The notes under the pieces are model-generated. The model did not search any database. It was given only the letters and a program-made list of their open reading frames with translations, and was not told the origin of the DNA. A DNA stretch of 64,000 nucleotides from Allobosea sp. ASV33 (GTDB lineage Bacteria; Pseudomonadota; Alphaproteobacteria; Rhizobiales; Beijerinckiaceae), in the NCBI RefSeq assembly GCF_016428755.1, contig NZ_JAELTI010000011.1, positions 19,407 through 83,406 on the forward strand, in the 5' to 3' direction. Shown here piece after piece: positions 8,790 through 19,392 of the stretch (position 1 is its first letter; the number at the start of each line of letters is the position of its first letter). The position numbers were made by a program, and so were the translations under genes.

Positions 8790-10146
8790 GATCGTCATCA
8801 TCGGCGCCGGCCCGGCGGGCATCGCCGCCGCCGAGATGCTCTGCGCGAAAGGGCTGAAGCCGATCCTGATCGACGAAGGCGCGCGCGCCGGCGGCCAGGG
8901 CTATCGCCGGCCGGCAAGCGACCTCGCTCTCGACATGAACAGGCTGATGGGCTCGGAGGCGGAAAAATACACCGCCCTGCATCGCCGCTTCGAAACCCTG
9001 CTGCCGCGCCTCGACTATCGCCCGCAGACTCTGGTCTGGGCGATCGACGGCAGCACGCTGCACCTGCTGCGCGACGGACAAGCCGAAACCCAGCCCTTCG
9101 ACAGGCTGTTGATCGCCAGCGGCGCCATGGACCGCATCGCACCCTTGCCCGGCTGGACCCTGCCCGGCGTGTTCACGCTCGGCGGCGCGCAGGTCGCGCT
9201 GAAGGACCAGGGCTGCCTGATCGGGAACCGCGTCGCGTTTCTGGGCTCCTCTCCGCTGCTGACGCTGGCGGCCAAGCAATATCGCGAGATGGGCGCCGAG
9301 ATCGCCGTGATCGCCGACACGACGCCGTTTTCGGCCAAGATCGCGGCGCTTCCGGGCCTGCTGCGGGCGCCGCGCACGCTCGTTCGCGGTCTCTGGTACA
9401 TGGGCGCCGCGCTGCGCGCGGGAATTCCGCTGCTGCACGGCGTGATGCCGATCGCCATCGAGGGTGAAAGCCGTGTCGAGGCGCTTGTGCTGCGCGATGC
9501 CCAGGGTCGCGAGCGCCGCTTCGCCTGCGACGCGGTCGCGCTCGGCTATGGTCTGAAGCCGGAGACGCAGCTCGCCGATCTCGCCGGGGCCTCCTTCGCC
9601 TATGATCCCGATTTCCGGCTGTTCCTGCCGGCGATCGACAGCATGGGCCGGGCGCGGCCGGGGCTCTACCTTGCCGGCGACGGCGTCCGGATCGGCGGCG
9701 CCGATGCCGCCGAAGCCAGCGGCGCGCTCGCCGCCCAGGCCATCCTGGCCGATCTCGGGCATGGGCAGGATATCGCGGTCACCCGGACACTGGCCCGCGA
9801 CGTCGGGCGCCTGCGTGATTTTCAGCGCGGTCTTGCCCGCGCCTTCGCCTGGCCGAAGGCCCAGATCGCCGCCTTGCCCGATTCGGTGACGCTCTGCCGC
9901 TGCGAGAAGATCACGATCGGCGAGGTCCGCGCCGCGATGGCGAAGGATCTCGGCCCGGTCGAGGTCAACCGGGTCAAGGCGATGACACGCTGCGGCATGG
10001 GCCGCTGCCAGGGCCGCGTCTGCGGCCCCGCCCTGCAGGAAATCGTCGCTGCCGAGATCGGCGGCGACGGTGCAGCGGCGGGAAGGCTGCGCGGCCAAGC
10101 GCCCGTCAAGCCGATCGCGCTCGCCGCGGCCGGGAGCACGGCATGA
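8782..10146 (+). CDS. FAD/NAD-binding oxidoreductase, HcnB/OoxA-like alpha subunit
   Basis: A 454-residue flavoprotein with the FAD-binding motif GAGPAG at residues 8-13, a second nucleotide-binding region near the middle, and a C-terminal BFD-like iron-sulfur domain whose cysteines are in LCRCEKI and CGMGRCQGRVCGP. This is the architecture of OoxA, HcnB and the alpha subunit of D-hydroxyproline dehydrogenase. It begins inside the end of the [2Fe-2S] gene and its stop overlaps the ATG of the third gene by four bases, so the three are one complex. The amine or imino-acid substrate is unknown. Confidence 0.88.
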   Translation: MAEIVIIGAGPAGIAAAEMLCAKGLKPILIDEGARAGGQGYRRPASDLALDMNRLMGSEAEKYTALHRRFETLLPRLDYRPQTLVWAIDGSTLHLLRDGQAETQPFDRLLIASGAMDRIAPLPGWTLPGVFTLGGAQVALKDQGCLIGNRVAFLGSSPLLTLAAKQYREMGAEIAVIADTTPFSAKIAALPGLLRAPRTLVRGLWYMGAALRAGIPLLHGVMPIAIEGESRVEALVLRDAQGRERRFACDAVALGYGLKPETQLADLAGASFAYDPDFRLFLPAIDSMGRARPGLYLAGDGVRIGGADAAEASGALAAQAILADLGHGQDIAVTRTLARDVGRLRDFQRGLARAFAWPKAQIAALPDSVTLCRCEKITIGEVRAAMAKDLGPVEVNRVKAMTRCGMGRCQGRVCGPALQEIVAAEIGGDGAAAGRLRGQAPVKPIALAAAGSTA

Positions 10147-11297
10147 GCGGGCGCACGACGGATGTCGCGATCGTCGGCGGCGGCCTGATCGGCGCCTGGA
10201 CGGCCTTCTTCCTCGCCCGGCGCGGCCAACGCGTGACCTTGCTGGAAAAAGGCGTCGTCGGCGCGCAGTCGAGCGGCGTCAATTTCGGAAACCTGCGCCT
10301 GCAGGGGCGCTTTCCCGGCCAGTATCCCCTCTCACTGCGCTCCCAGGCACTTTGGGAGGATTTCGACGCGCTGATCGGCGAGGATTGCGAGTTCGAGCAG
10401 ACCGGGCATCTCTACCTCGCCTATGACGAGGAAGAGCACGTCAAGCTCGAAGGCTACGCCAAAGTCTCCGAATCCCATGGTCTTGCCATCGAGCGCGTCG
10501 GCCCTGCCGAGCTCAAGCGACGCTGGCCCTGGCTGAGCGAACGCGCCGTCGCCGCGACCTACTCGGCGCGCGACGCCACCGCCAACCCCCGCCTCGCCAC
10601 GCCTACGGTGGCGCGCGCCGCGGCAAGACTTGGCGTCGAAATCCGCGAGAATGCCGGCGTCACCGCGGTCGAGCGCTCAGGCGACGGCTTTGCGCTGACC
10701 CTTGCCGATGGCGGCAGGCTGCATTGCGGCGCGCTGGTCAACAGCGCCGGCGCGTGGGCGCTGGAGATCGCGGAGCGCTTCGGCGAGACCGCGCCCGTCT
10801 TCCCGGCCGGGCCGCCGCAATTCGTGACCGAGCCATTTCCCTACCGGATCGAACCCTCGGTGCAGGCCATCGACGGCTCGGTGATCTTCCGCCAGATCCC
10901 GCGCGGCAACATCATCCTCGCCGGCTATCCGCGCACGGCGGCCGATCCGCAGGCGAACAGGGCGCCTGTCCCTCCGGCCAAGACGCTCGCGGCGATGCGG
11001 GCGCTGGCGCGCGTTGCGCCGCTGCTCGCCCAGTGCCACGTCATCCGGGTCTGGTCGGGTATCGAGGCCTATCTCCCGGACATGATCCCGGTGATCGGGC
11101 CCAGCGAGACGACGCCCGGCCTGTTCCACGCTTTCGGCTTCTGTGGCCACGGCTTCCAGATCGGCCCCGGCGTCGGCCTCTGCCTCAGCGAAATGATCGT
11201 CGACGGTGCCACGCCGACGCCGCTGGGACCATTCTCGATCGGACGCTTCCGTTCGGAAGCGACCGTGAGCGAGAAGTTCCGCAAGGAATTCGACTGA
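10143..11297 (+). CDS. FAD-dependent amine oxidase, HcnC/OoxB-like beta subunit
   Basis: A 384-residue D-amino-acid-oxidase-fold flavoprotein with the N-terminal motif VGGGLIGAW. The C-terminus has the GFCGHGFQIGPGVG segment typical of DAO-family enzymes. As third gene of the triad it probably holds the site where an amine or secondary amino acid is oxidised to an imine, with electrons leaving through the other two subunits. The ATG overlaps the previous stop (ATGA). A short hairpin follows the stop. Known relatives act on opines, glycine (cyanide synthesis) or D-hydroxyproline; which of these applies is open. Confidence 0.88.
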   Translation: MSGRTTDVAIVGGGLIGAWTAFFLARRGQRVTLLEKGVVGAQSSGVNFGNLRLQGRFPGQYPLSLRSQALWEDFDALIGEDCEFEQTGHLYLAYDEEEHVKLEGYAKVSESHGLAIERVGPAELKRRWPWLSERAVAATYSARDATANPRLATPTVARAAARLGVEIRENAGVTAVERSGDGFALTLADGGRLHCGALVNSAGAWALEIAERFGETAPVFPAGPPQFVTEPFPYRIEPSVQAIDGSVIFRQIPRGNIILAGYPRTAADPQANRAPVPPAKTLAAMRALARVAPLLAQCHVIRVWSGIEAYLPDMIPVIGPSETTPGLFHAFGFCGHGFQIGPGVGLCLSEMIVDGATPTPLGPFSIGRFRSEATVSEKFRKEFD

Positions 11298-11316
11298 GAC
11301 GGCGGAGATCGCCGTC
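11298..11316 (+). terminator. Weak terminator-like hairpin
   Basis: GACGGCG, a five-base loop, and CGCCGTC form a perfect 7-bp stem right after the stop of the amine oxidase gene. No T-run follows, so it may only protect the 3' end or need Rho. Confidence 0.35.
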
Positions 11317-11380
11317 TATCCCATGAGCAGCGTGATCGGCACGACCGTCATGGGAATGGAAGCCTGATCCTCGCCGCCCC

Positions 11381-12427
11381 TCAGGCTCGCGCCCTCGAAC
11401 CGGCAGAAGCCTTCTGCCGATCGAAGAATACTTCGCAGGCTTCGGCGACACGCGCGACGGAGGCGTCGTCCAGGTCGAGATGGGTGACCCAGCGCAACGT
11501 GCCGTAGCGCCCGCTGACGGCGATGCCACGCTCGCGCAGGAAGGTCGCGAAGGCCCCGGTGTCGACAGCCTTCGGCGACATGAACACCATGTTGGTGCGG
11601 GCCGGCCCGGCGCCGAGCTCCGGATAGCGTGCCAGCACCTCCGCCAGTGCGGCGGCGCGGCGATGGTCCTCGCCGAGCCGGCCGACGTTATGCTCCAGCG
11701 CGTAGATCGCCGCCGCCGCGATCACGCCGGTCTGGCGCATGCCACCGCCGAGCATCTTGCGGATGCGGCGGGCCTTCTCGATGAAATCCTTCGGCCCGGC
11801 AAGGATGGAGCCGATCGGCGCGCCAAGTCCCTTGGACAGGCACAGCGAGACGGTGTCGAACTGCCCGGCGATCCAGGCCGCATCGCGGTTGCTCGCGGCG
11901 GCAGCGTTCATCAGGCGGGCGCCGTCGAGATGGGTCGCAAGGCCGCGCGAGCGGGCGAGCCCGGTCGCCGCTTCCAGATAGGCATCGGGCAGAACCAGAC
12001 CGTTGAAGGTGTTCTCCAGCGCCAGGAGCCGCGTCATCGCGAAATGGAAGTCGTTCGGCTTGATCGCGCTGGCGATGGCATCGAGCGCGATCGTGCCGTC
12101 CGCCTCATTCGGCAAGGGCTGCGGCTGGATCGAGCCCAGCACGGCCGCGCCGCCACCCTCCAGCCGATAGGTATGAGCCATCTGGCCGACGATATATTCC
12201 TCGCCCCGGCCGCAATGAGCCATCAGGCCGGCGAGATTTGCCTGCGTGCCGGTGGGGAAGAACAGGGCCGCTTCCTTGCCGAGCCGCTCGGCGGTCATCG
12301 CCTCCAGCCGCTTCGTCGTCGGGCAATCGTCGTAGACGGCGTCGCCCACCTCCGCCGCGGCCATGGCGGCGCGCATGCCCTCGCCGGGGCGCGTCACCGT
12401 ATCCGAACGGAAGTCATCCACGATCAT
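11381..12427 (-). CDS. ltaE: Low-specificity threonine aldolase
   Basis: A 348-residue fold-type I PLP enzyme that splits threonine or allo-threonine into glycine and acetaldehyde. The start DFRSDTVTRPGEGM, FFPTGTQANL, and the PLP-lysine region LCLSKGLGAPIGS are all present. The start at 12427 was chosen for its AAGGA site and because the family begins with this motif; a 10-residue upstream extension is possible. It lies 77 bases after the serine deaminase gene on the same strand, so the two may be co-transcribed for hydroxyamino-acid breakdown. Confidence 0.9.
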   Translation of the reverse strand: MIVDDFRSDTVTRPGEGMRAAMAAAEVGDAVYDDCPTTKRLEAMTAERLGKEAALFFPTGTQANLAGLMAHCGRGEEYIVGQMAHTYRLEGGGAAVLGSIQPQPLPNEADGTIALDAIASAIKPNDFHFAMTRLLALENTFNGLVLPDAYLEAATGLARSRGLATHLDGARLMNAAAASNRDAAWIAGQFDTVSLCLSKGLGAPIGSILAGPKDFIEKARRIRKMLGGGMRQTGVIAAAAIYALEHNVGRLGEDHRRAAALAEVLARYPELGAGPARTNMVFMSPKAVDTGAFATFLRERGIAVSGRYGTLRWVTHLDLDDASVARVAEACEVFFDRQKASAGSRARA

Positions 12428-12504
12428 CGATCCGATCCTTATGGGCTGTGCGTCCACCCTATCGGGTGCCCGCCCGGCTCATCATGCAAAATTGGGAGAC
12501 GGGC

Positions 12505-13890
12505 TCAGCATTCCGGCAGGTTGACCGCCAGCCCCCCGAGGCTGGTTTCCTTGAAGCGCTCGTTCATGGCCTCGCCGGTCTGGCGCATCGCCTCGATGCA
12601 ATTGTCCAACGGCATGAAATGCGAACCGTCGCCGCGCAGCGCCAGCGACGCCGCCGCGACCGCCTTGATCGCGCCGATGCCGTTGCGCTCGATGCAGGGC
12701 ACCTGGACCAGGCCCGCCGCGGGATCGCAGGTCATGCCGAGATGGTGCTCGAGCGCGATCTCGGCGGCGTTCTCGATCTGGGCGGGCGAGCCGCCGAGCA
12801 CGGCACAAAGCCCTGCCGCGGCCATCGCGGCAGCGGAGCCGACCTCGCCCTGGCAACCGGCCTCGGCCCCGGAGATCGAGGCGTTATGCTTGATGAGGCC
12901 GCCGATCGCCGCAGCCGTCAGCAGGAAATCGGCGACCTTCTCGGGCTCCGCGCCGATGCAATGGTCGAGATAATAGCGCAGCACCGCCGGCACGACGCCG
13001 GCCGCACCGTTGGTCGGCGAGGTCACCACCCGGCCGCCGGCCGCGTTCTCCTCGTTGACCGCCATCGCATAGACGCTGAGCCAGTCCGTGGTGGCGTGCG
13101 GCTGCGAGCGATTGGCCAGCTTCTCGGCGACAAGCTGCCGGTGGATGCGCGCTGCCCTGCGTCGCACGCGCAAGCCGCCGGGCAGTTCGCCCTCCTGGCT
13201 CAGGCCGCGCTCGATGCAGCCGTTCATCACCGACCAGAGGCGGTCGAGGCCGTTGTCGACCTCTTCCGCCGAGCGGAGATGGATCTCGTTGGCGCGCTTC
13301 ATCTGCGCGATCGACAGCCCGCTGTCTGCGGCCATGCGCAGCATCGTCGCCGCAGTCGCGAACGGATAGGGCCAGGAGGCCGCCGCCGTGGTGGCCGCCG
13401 GGGCGTCGCGCTCCTGCGCCGTTACCACGAAACCGCCGCCGATCGAATAATAGGTCTCGGAGAGCAGTTCCGCTCCCGCGGAATCACGCGCGGAGAAGAC
13501 CAGGCCGTTGGCATGGCCGGGCAAGGGCGGCCCGTAGTCGAAGACGATGTCCGTCGCGGGATCGAAGGCGAGCGGCGGCAGGCCGTCATGGCGCAGCAGA
13601 TGGCTGCGGCCGAGTTCCTCGATCTGGCGTTCGGCCGCGTCGAAATCGAAGGCGGCCGGCATCCAGCCGAGCAGGCCGAGCGCCACGGCGCGATCGGTGG
13701 CATGGCCCTTCCCGGTAAAGGCGAGCGAGCCGTAGAGCGTGGCCTTCACGGCCGCGGCCCGGTCGCGCGTCGGAGCCTGGCGCAGCAGCTCCAGGAAATG
13801 TCCGGCGGCCGTCATCGGCCCCATCGTATGCGAGGACGAGGGACCGATGCCGATCTTGAAGACGTCGAACACGCTCAGGAACATATCCAC
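12505..13890 (-). CDS. sdaA: L-serine ammonia-lyase (serine deaminase)
   Basis: A 461-residue single-chain iron-sulfur serine dehydratase that converts L-serine to pyruvate and ammonia. The N-terminal domain has the [11 protein letters not shown] motif and the catalytic domain has [11 protein letters not shown]. Cysteines in [19 protein letters not shown] and QVPCIERN are in the places of the [4Fe-4S] ligands of this family. Length agrees with E. coli SdaA (about 454). It is divergent from leuA and upstream of the threonine aldolase gene. Confidence 0.94.
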   Translation of the reverse strand: MDMFLSVFDVFKIGIGPSSSHTMGPMTAAGHFLELLRQAPTRDRAAAVKATLYGSLAFTGKGHATDRAVALGLLGWMPAAFDFDAAERQIEELGRSHLLRHDGLPPLAFDPATDIVFDYGPPLPGHANGLVFSARDSAGAELLSETYYSIGGGFVVTAQERDAPAATTAAASWPYPFATAATMLRMAADSGLSIAQMKRANEIHLRSAEEVDNGLDRLWSVMNGCIERGLSQEGELPGGLRVRRRAARIHRQLVAEKLANRSQPHATTDWLSVYAMAVNEENAAGGRVVTSPTNGAAGVVPAVLRYYLDHCIGAEPEKVADFLLTAAAIGGLIKHNASISGAEAGCQGEVGSAAAMAAAGLCAVLGGSPAQIENAAEIALEHHLGMTCDPAAGLVQVPCIERNGIGAIKAVAAASLALRGDGSHFMPLDNCIEAMRQTGEAMNERFKETSLGGLAVNLPEC

Positions 13891-14118
13891 CCCACCGAAC
13901 CCGGCCCGGATCGTTCTCGCGCTTCCCCGAAACGCCGAACGAACCGGATCACTGTCTTATCGCTTTTTCGCCGTGTGAATCGGTATCCACCGCGCTCGAA
14001 AATGTTCTTGCTCGTTTTGGAGGCAATCTCAAACGGAGATCGCCGGGGCTGTCCGGGATCGCGACCGCCGCGGCCCCTGCACCCTTTGCTCGACGGCAGC
14101 GTGCCTTGGCGGCTATAG

Positions 14119-15852
<1,734 letters not shown>

Positions 15853-16028
15853 CCGCCGTAAGCGTGAGTTTGCAGGATGCCGATAAGCTCCTGTTCGACG
15901 CGGCGACGCACGGCATCGTGCAGCGCTGGCCGCGAACGGAGCATCCATCCTGCCACAGCGCGCCGACCAGGGTTTTCGGGAATCGCTTATTTCACCCCGG
16001 CGACAACGGGCCGGGCGGAGAGGATGGG

Positions 16029-16811
16029 ATGATGGACACGGATGCCATGGCCGCTCGGCTCGTCGGCGATCACGATCGCAAGGAAAAATTCCGGCCCTTC
16101 GCCGCGGCGAACGGCATCGCCTCGATCGACGATTCCTATGCCGTGCAGGAACGCTATGTGGCGCTGCTGAAGCCGCGCTGCGGCGCAGCCATCGGCTACA
16201 AGATCGGCCTGACCTCGCAACGCATGCAGGCGATGTGCGGCATCGGCCACCCGATCGCCGGCGTCGTGCTGGCCGACCGGCTGCACCATTCGGGCGCGCG
16301 CCTCGCGACCGCCGACTACGGCCGCATGGGCCTCGAATTCGAGATCGCGGTGCGCATGGCCAGCGATCTTCCCAGCGGCGGCCCGGCCTGGACGCAGGAA
16401 AATATCGCGGCGCATGTCGCTGGGGTCTGCGCCGCGATCGAGATCGTCGACGACCGGGCGGCCGACTATGCCGAGCTCGACGTGCTCTCGCTCGTCGCCG
16501 ACAATTCCTGGAATGGCGGCGTGGTGCTGTCGCAGTTCCGCAGCGACTGGCCGGCGCTGGATGCCGTTTCTGGAACGGTTAGCCGCAATGGAACGGAGAT
16601 CGACCGCGGCCATGGCCGCGACGTTCTCGGCCATCCCTTCGCGCCCCTTGCATGGCTGGCGAATGCGCTGGCGGCGAAGGGGCAGAGCCTGCGCGCGGGC
16701 GAGATCGTGATGACCGGCAGCCTCGTCACCACCCGCTTCCCGACCGAGAGCGAGAGCTATCGCTTCGAACTCGAAGGCATAGGCGCCGTCGAGCTCCACG
16801 TCACTGCCTGA
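16029..16811 (+). CDS. 2-keto-4-pentenoate hydratase-like protein (MhpD family)
   Basis: A 260-residue member of the MhpD / fumarylacetoacetate-hydrolase-related hydratases. AIGYKIGLTSQ, the metal-site-like GLEFEIAVRM and GVCAAIEIVDDR are characteristic. Such enzymes hydrate 2-oxo-4-enoates in catechol-type breakdown or decarboxylate oxalocrotonate. The start at 16029 (or the next codon) has GGAGAGG upstream; a longer in-frame version would begin just after leuA without a ribosome-binding site. It heads a four-gene rightward cluster with an aminotransferase, an RraA-like aldolase and an AllA-like protein. Confidence 0.82.
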   Translation: MMDTDAMAARLVGDHDRKEKFRPFAAANGIASIDDSYAVQERYVALLKPRCGAAIGYKIGLTSQRMQAMCGIGHPIAGVVLADRLHHSGARLATADYGRMGLEFEIAVRMASDLPSGGPAWTQENIAAHVAGVCAAIEIVDDRAADYAELDVLSLVADNSWNGGVVLSQFRSDWPALDAVSGTVSRNGTEIDRGHGRDVLGHPFAPLAWLANALAAKGQSLRAGEIVMTGSLVTTRFPTESESYRFELEGIGAVELHVTA

Positions 16812-16829
16812 GTGCCGGAGACCGAGATC

Positions 16830-18035
16830 ATGGCACATCGCCTCGCCGCCCGGATGAGCCGGGTCAAGCCCTCCGCCATCCGCGAGCTCCTGCGGCTGGG
16901 CGCCGATCCCAATGTGATCTCCTTCGGCGGCGGCTATCCCGACGCCTCGCTGTTCCCGATCGCCGGGCTGGACGAGGTCTTCCGCAAGACGCTGGCCGAG
17001 AGCGGGCAGGAGGCGCTGCAATACACCGTCTCGAACGGCATGCCGCTGCTGCGCCGCCAGATCGCCGAGCGGATGACGCGCGACGGCGTGCCCTGCACGG
17101 CCGACGAGGTGCTGATCCTCCAGGGCGGCCAGCAAGGTCTCGACCTCGTCGCCAAGCTGCTGGTCGACAAGGACGACATCATCGTCGTCGAGGACCCGAC
17201 CTTCCTCGGCGCATTGATCGCCTTCAACCCCTGCGAGCCGCGCTATGTCACGGTCGGCATGGACGAGGACGGCATGGATGTCGAGGCGCTCGACGCGGCG
17301 CTGAAGGCCAATCCCGGCGCCAAGTTCATCTACACGGTGCCGGACTTCCACAATCCGACCGGCGTCACCATGAGCCTGGCGCGGCGCAAGCGGCTGGTCG
17401 AGATCGCCAACGCCCATGACATCATCATCCTCGAGGATTCGCCCTATCGCGAGATCCGCTTCGAGGGCGAGCGCATCCCGCCGATCAAGAGCTTCGACAC
17501 CGAAGGCCGGGTGATTTATCTCGGCAGCTTCTCGAAGATTCTGGCGCCGGGTTTGAGGCTCGGCTGGGCAGTAGCGTCGAGCGATCTGATCGAACAACTC
17601 GGCCTGCTCAAGCTCGCCGCCGATACGCAGACGAGTACGCTGAACATGGCGGTCGCCTCGCGCTTCCTCGCGGAATACGACATCGACGCGCATATCGCGA
17701 CGATCCGCAGCGCCTATCGCCACAAGAAGAACCTGATGCTGGACACGATCCGGCAGAGCTTCCCGCAGGACATCGCCTGCACGGATGCGAGCGGAGGTCT
17801 CTTCACCTGGCTGACCTTCCCGGAAGGCTTCGATGCCGCCGCCTTCATGCTCGACCATGCCTTGCCGGAGGCCCGCGTGGCCTATGTTCCCGGCGCGACC
17901 TTCTTCGCATTGGACCAGCGGCCCAACCATGCCCGCCTCAGCTATTCGACGCAGACCGACGAGCGGCTGGTCGCCGGCATCACGGCGCTGGGCAATGTCC
18001 TGAAAGCCCGGATGGGGTCGCGAGCGCGCGGCTGA
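16830..18035 (+). CDS. PLP-dependent aminotransferase, 2-aminoadipate/LysN type
   Basis: A 401-residue fold-type I aminotransferase. It begins like the LysN/MocR-catalytic group (RMSRVKPSAIREL, then ISFGGGYPD), with the pyridoxal-phosphate lysine in LGSFSKILAPGLRLGW and the carboxylate-binding Arg near the C-terminus. I take the ATG at 16830, which has GGAG at a 9-base distance; a GTG at 16812, one base past the previous stop, is an alternative. It probably moves an amino group from an alpha-amino acid to give the keto acid handled by the neighbouring enzymes. Confidence 0.87.
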   Translation: MAHRLAARMSRVKPSAIRELLRLGADPNVISFGGGYPDASLFPIAGLDEVFRKTLAESGQEALQYTVSNGMPLLRRQIAERMTRDGVPCTADEVLILQGGQQGLDLVAKLLVDKDDIIVVEDPTFLGALIAFNPCEPRYVTVGMDEDGMDVEALDAALKANPGAKFIYTVPDFHNPTGVTMSLARRKRLVEIANAHDIIILEDSPYREIRFEGERIPPIKSFDTEGRVIYLGSFSKILAPGLRLGWAVASSDLIEQLGLLKLAADTQTSTLNMAVASRFLAEYDIDAHIATIRSAYRHKKNLMLDTIRQSFPQDIACTDASGGLFTWLTFPEGFDAAAFMLDHALPEARVAYVPGATFFALDQRPNHARLSYSTQTDERLVAGITALGNVLKARMGSRARG

Positions 18036-18092
18036 GGCAAACTCCGATCGACACCAAAGCGTCGCCACATCGCGAAAGATGAGGACAGCACC

Positions 18093-18755
18093 ATGCCTGT
18101 GACCATCCACCCCGCCCCGAAGAACGACCTGACCCCCGCCGAAATCGAGCGCTGGCGAGAGATTCCCGTCGCGGTCGCGGTCGATCTCGGCCGCAATCTC
18201 AACCAGATCGATCCGGCGATCCGCCCGCTGATGCCGCCCGGCCGGCAGCCGCGCCTGTTCGGACGCGCTGTGACCGCCTTCTGCGAAGCGCCGGATTTCG
18301 GCTCCGTCGTACGCGCCATGGACATCATCGGCCCGGGCGACGTCCTCGTCATCGCGGCAGCGGGCCATGCCGAAAGCGCGATGATTGGCGAGATCCTGGG
18401 CGGTCACATCCGCCGCAAGGGCGCGGTCGGCCTCGTTTGCGACGGGGCGATCCGCGATGTCGGAACGCTCGCCGGCTGGACGGATTTCTCGGTCTTCACA
18501 CGCGCGGTGACGCCGCGCGGCCCGTCCTCAGCGGAACGGGGCGAGATCAACCGCCCGGTGACGATCGGCGGCACGATCGTCTCGCCCGGCGACCTCCTGA
18601 TCGGCGACGATGACGGGCTTGTCGCCCTGACGCCCGCGACGATCCGCACCCGCATCGCCGATGCCGAGGCAAGGCTGGTGCTGGAGGCGAAGTGGGAGGC
18701 GGCCCTGAAGGCAGGCGAGAGCGCCGAGGCCGTCTTCGGCCTGACGCCGGCTTGA
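18093..18755 (+). CDS. RraA-family / 4-hydroxy-4-methyl-2-oxoglutarate aldolase-like protein
   Basis: A 220-residue member of the RraA-like superfamily (often misnamed demethylmenaquinone methyltransferase). It has the family core GDVLVIAAAGH, the G-LVCDGAIRD loop with the Arg-Asp pair that binds the metal and pyruvate enolate, and the late GDDDGLVALTP. In class II HMG/CHA aldolases these residues cleave 2-oxo-4-hydroxy acids to pyruvate. GAGGA precedes the start. It follows the aminotransferase by 57 bases and precedes the AllA-like gene by 37 bases, in one direction. Its exact substrate is not determined. Confidence 0.82.
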   Translation: MPVTIHPAPKNDLTPAEIERWREIPVAVAVDLGRNLNQIDPAIRPLMPPGRQPRLFGRAVTAFCEAPDFGSVVRAMDIIGPGDVLVIAAAGHAESAMIGEILGGHIRRKGAVGLVCDGAIRDVGTLAGWTDFSVFTRAVTPRGPSSAERGEINRPVTIGGTIVSPGDLLIGDDDGLVALTPATIRTRIADAEARLVLEAKWEAALKAGESAEAVFGLTPA

Positions 18756-18792
18756 GGCCCGCCGACCGGATGCTTCGGAGAAAGAGATTGGC

Positions 18793-19338
18793 ATGACGCC
18801 GAACGATCAGATCAAGGACGGCAGCGCACTCCTTCCTTCGCTACCCGTGATTCCGGTCACGCAGGCCAGCTTCGCGCCCTTCGGCTGGCTGGTGGAAACG
18901 GGCGCTTCCGGCCGCGCCGCGAACAACGGCACCGCGCGTCGTCACGACATCCACGCGCATGCCGCTGCCGACGTCCGGCCGGGCTCCAGCTTCGTCACCT
19001 CGATCTTCGAAGCGAAGGCGCAGCAACCGACTGCCACGATCGCGATGCTCGAGCGGCATGTGAATTCGATCCAGTTGATCATGCCGCTCGACGGTGCCGG
19101 CCATATCGTCGTCGTCAGCCAGGCCGCCCCGGATGGCGCGCCCGACCTTTCGACCCTCGCCGCCTTCTCGTTTTCCGCGTCGCAGGGTATGATCTATCGC
19201 CGCGGGCTCTGGCATCATCCGATCATGGCGGTCGGCGCGGATGCCCGCTTCCTCGTCCAGTCCTGGCAGAACGGCGGCGCGGCCGATTGCGAGATCCTCG
19301 CCATCGCGCCCATCGCGCTGGCTCCGGACGCTCGCTGA
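18793..19338 (+). CDS. Ureidoglycolate lyase (AllA)-family protein
   Basis: A 181-residue cupin-like protein of the ureidoglycolate lyase family. FAPFGWLVETG near the N-terminus, MLERHVNSIQLIMPL in the middle and the GLWHHPIMAV segment with metal/substrate-contacting histidines are typical of AllA. Ureidoglycolate lyase makes glyoxylate and urea from ureidoglycolate in purine breakdown, but no other allantoin genes are nearby, so a related reaction on another substrate is possible. It closes the rightward cluster and is followed by a strong hairpin. Confidence 0.8.
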   Translation: MTPNDQIKDGSALLPSLPVIPVTQASFAPFGWLVETGASGRAANNGTARRHDIHAHAAADVRPGSSFVTSIFEAKAQQPTATIAMLERHVNSIQLIMPLDGAGHIVVVSQAAPDGAPDLSTLAAFSFSASQGMIYRRGLWHHPIMAVGADARFLVQSWQNGGAADCEILAIAPIALAPDAR

Positions 19339-19342
19339 GCCT

Positions 19343-19375
19343 CTCCGTCCCGAGACGGCTTTTCCGGGGACGGAG
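19343..19375. terminator. Hairpin between convergent genes
   Basis: CTCCGTCCC and GGGACGGAG form a perfect 9-bp stem around a 15-base loop in the 54-base gap between two convergent genes. It can act in both directions; no long T-run follows. Confidence 0.5.
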
Positions 19376-19392
19376 AACGCCAAGAGTACGGC

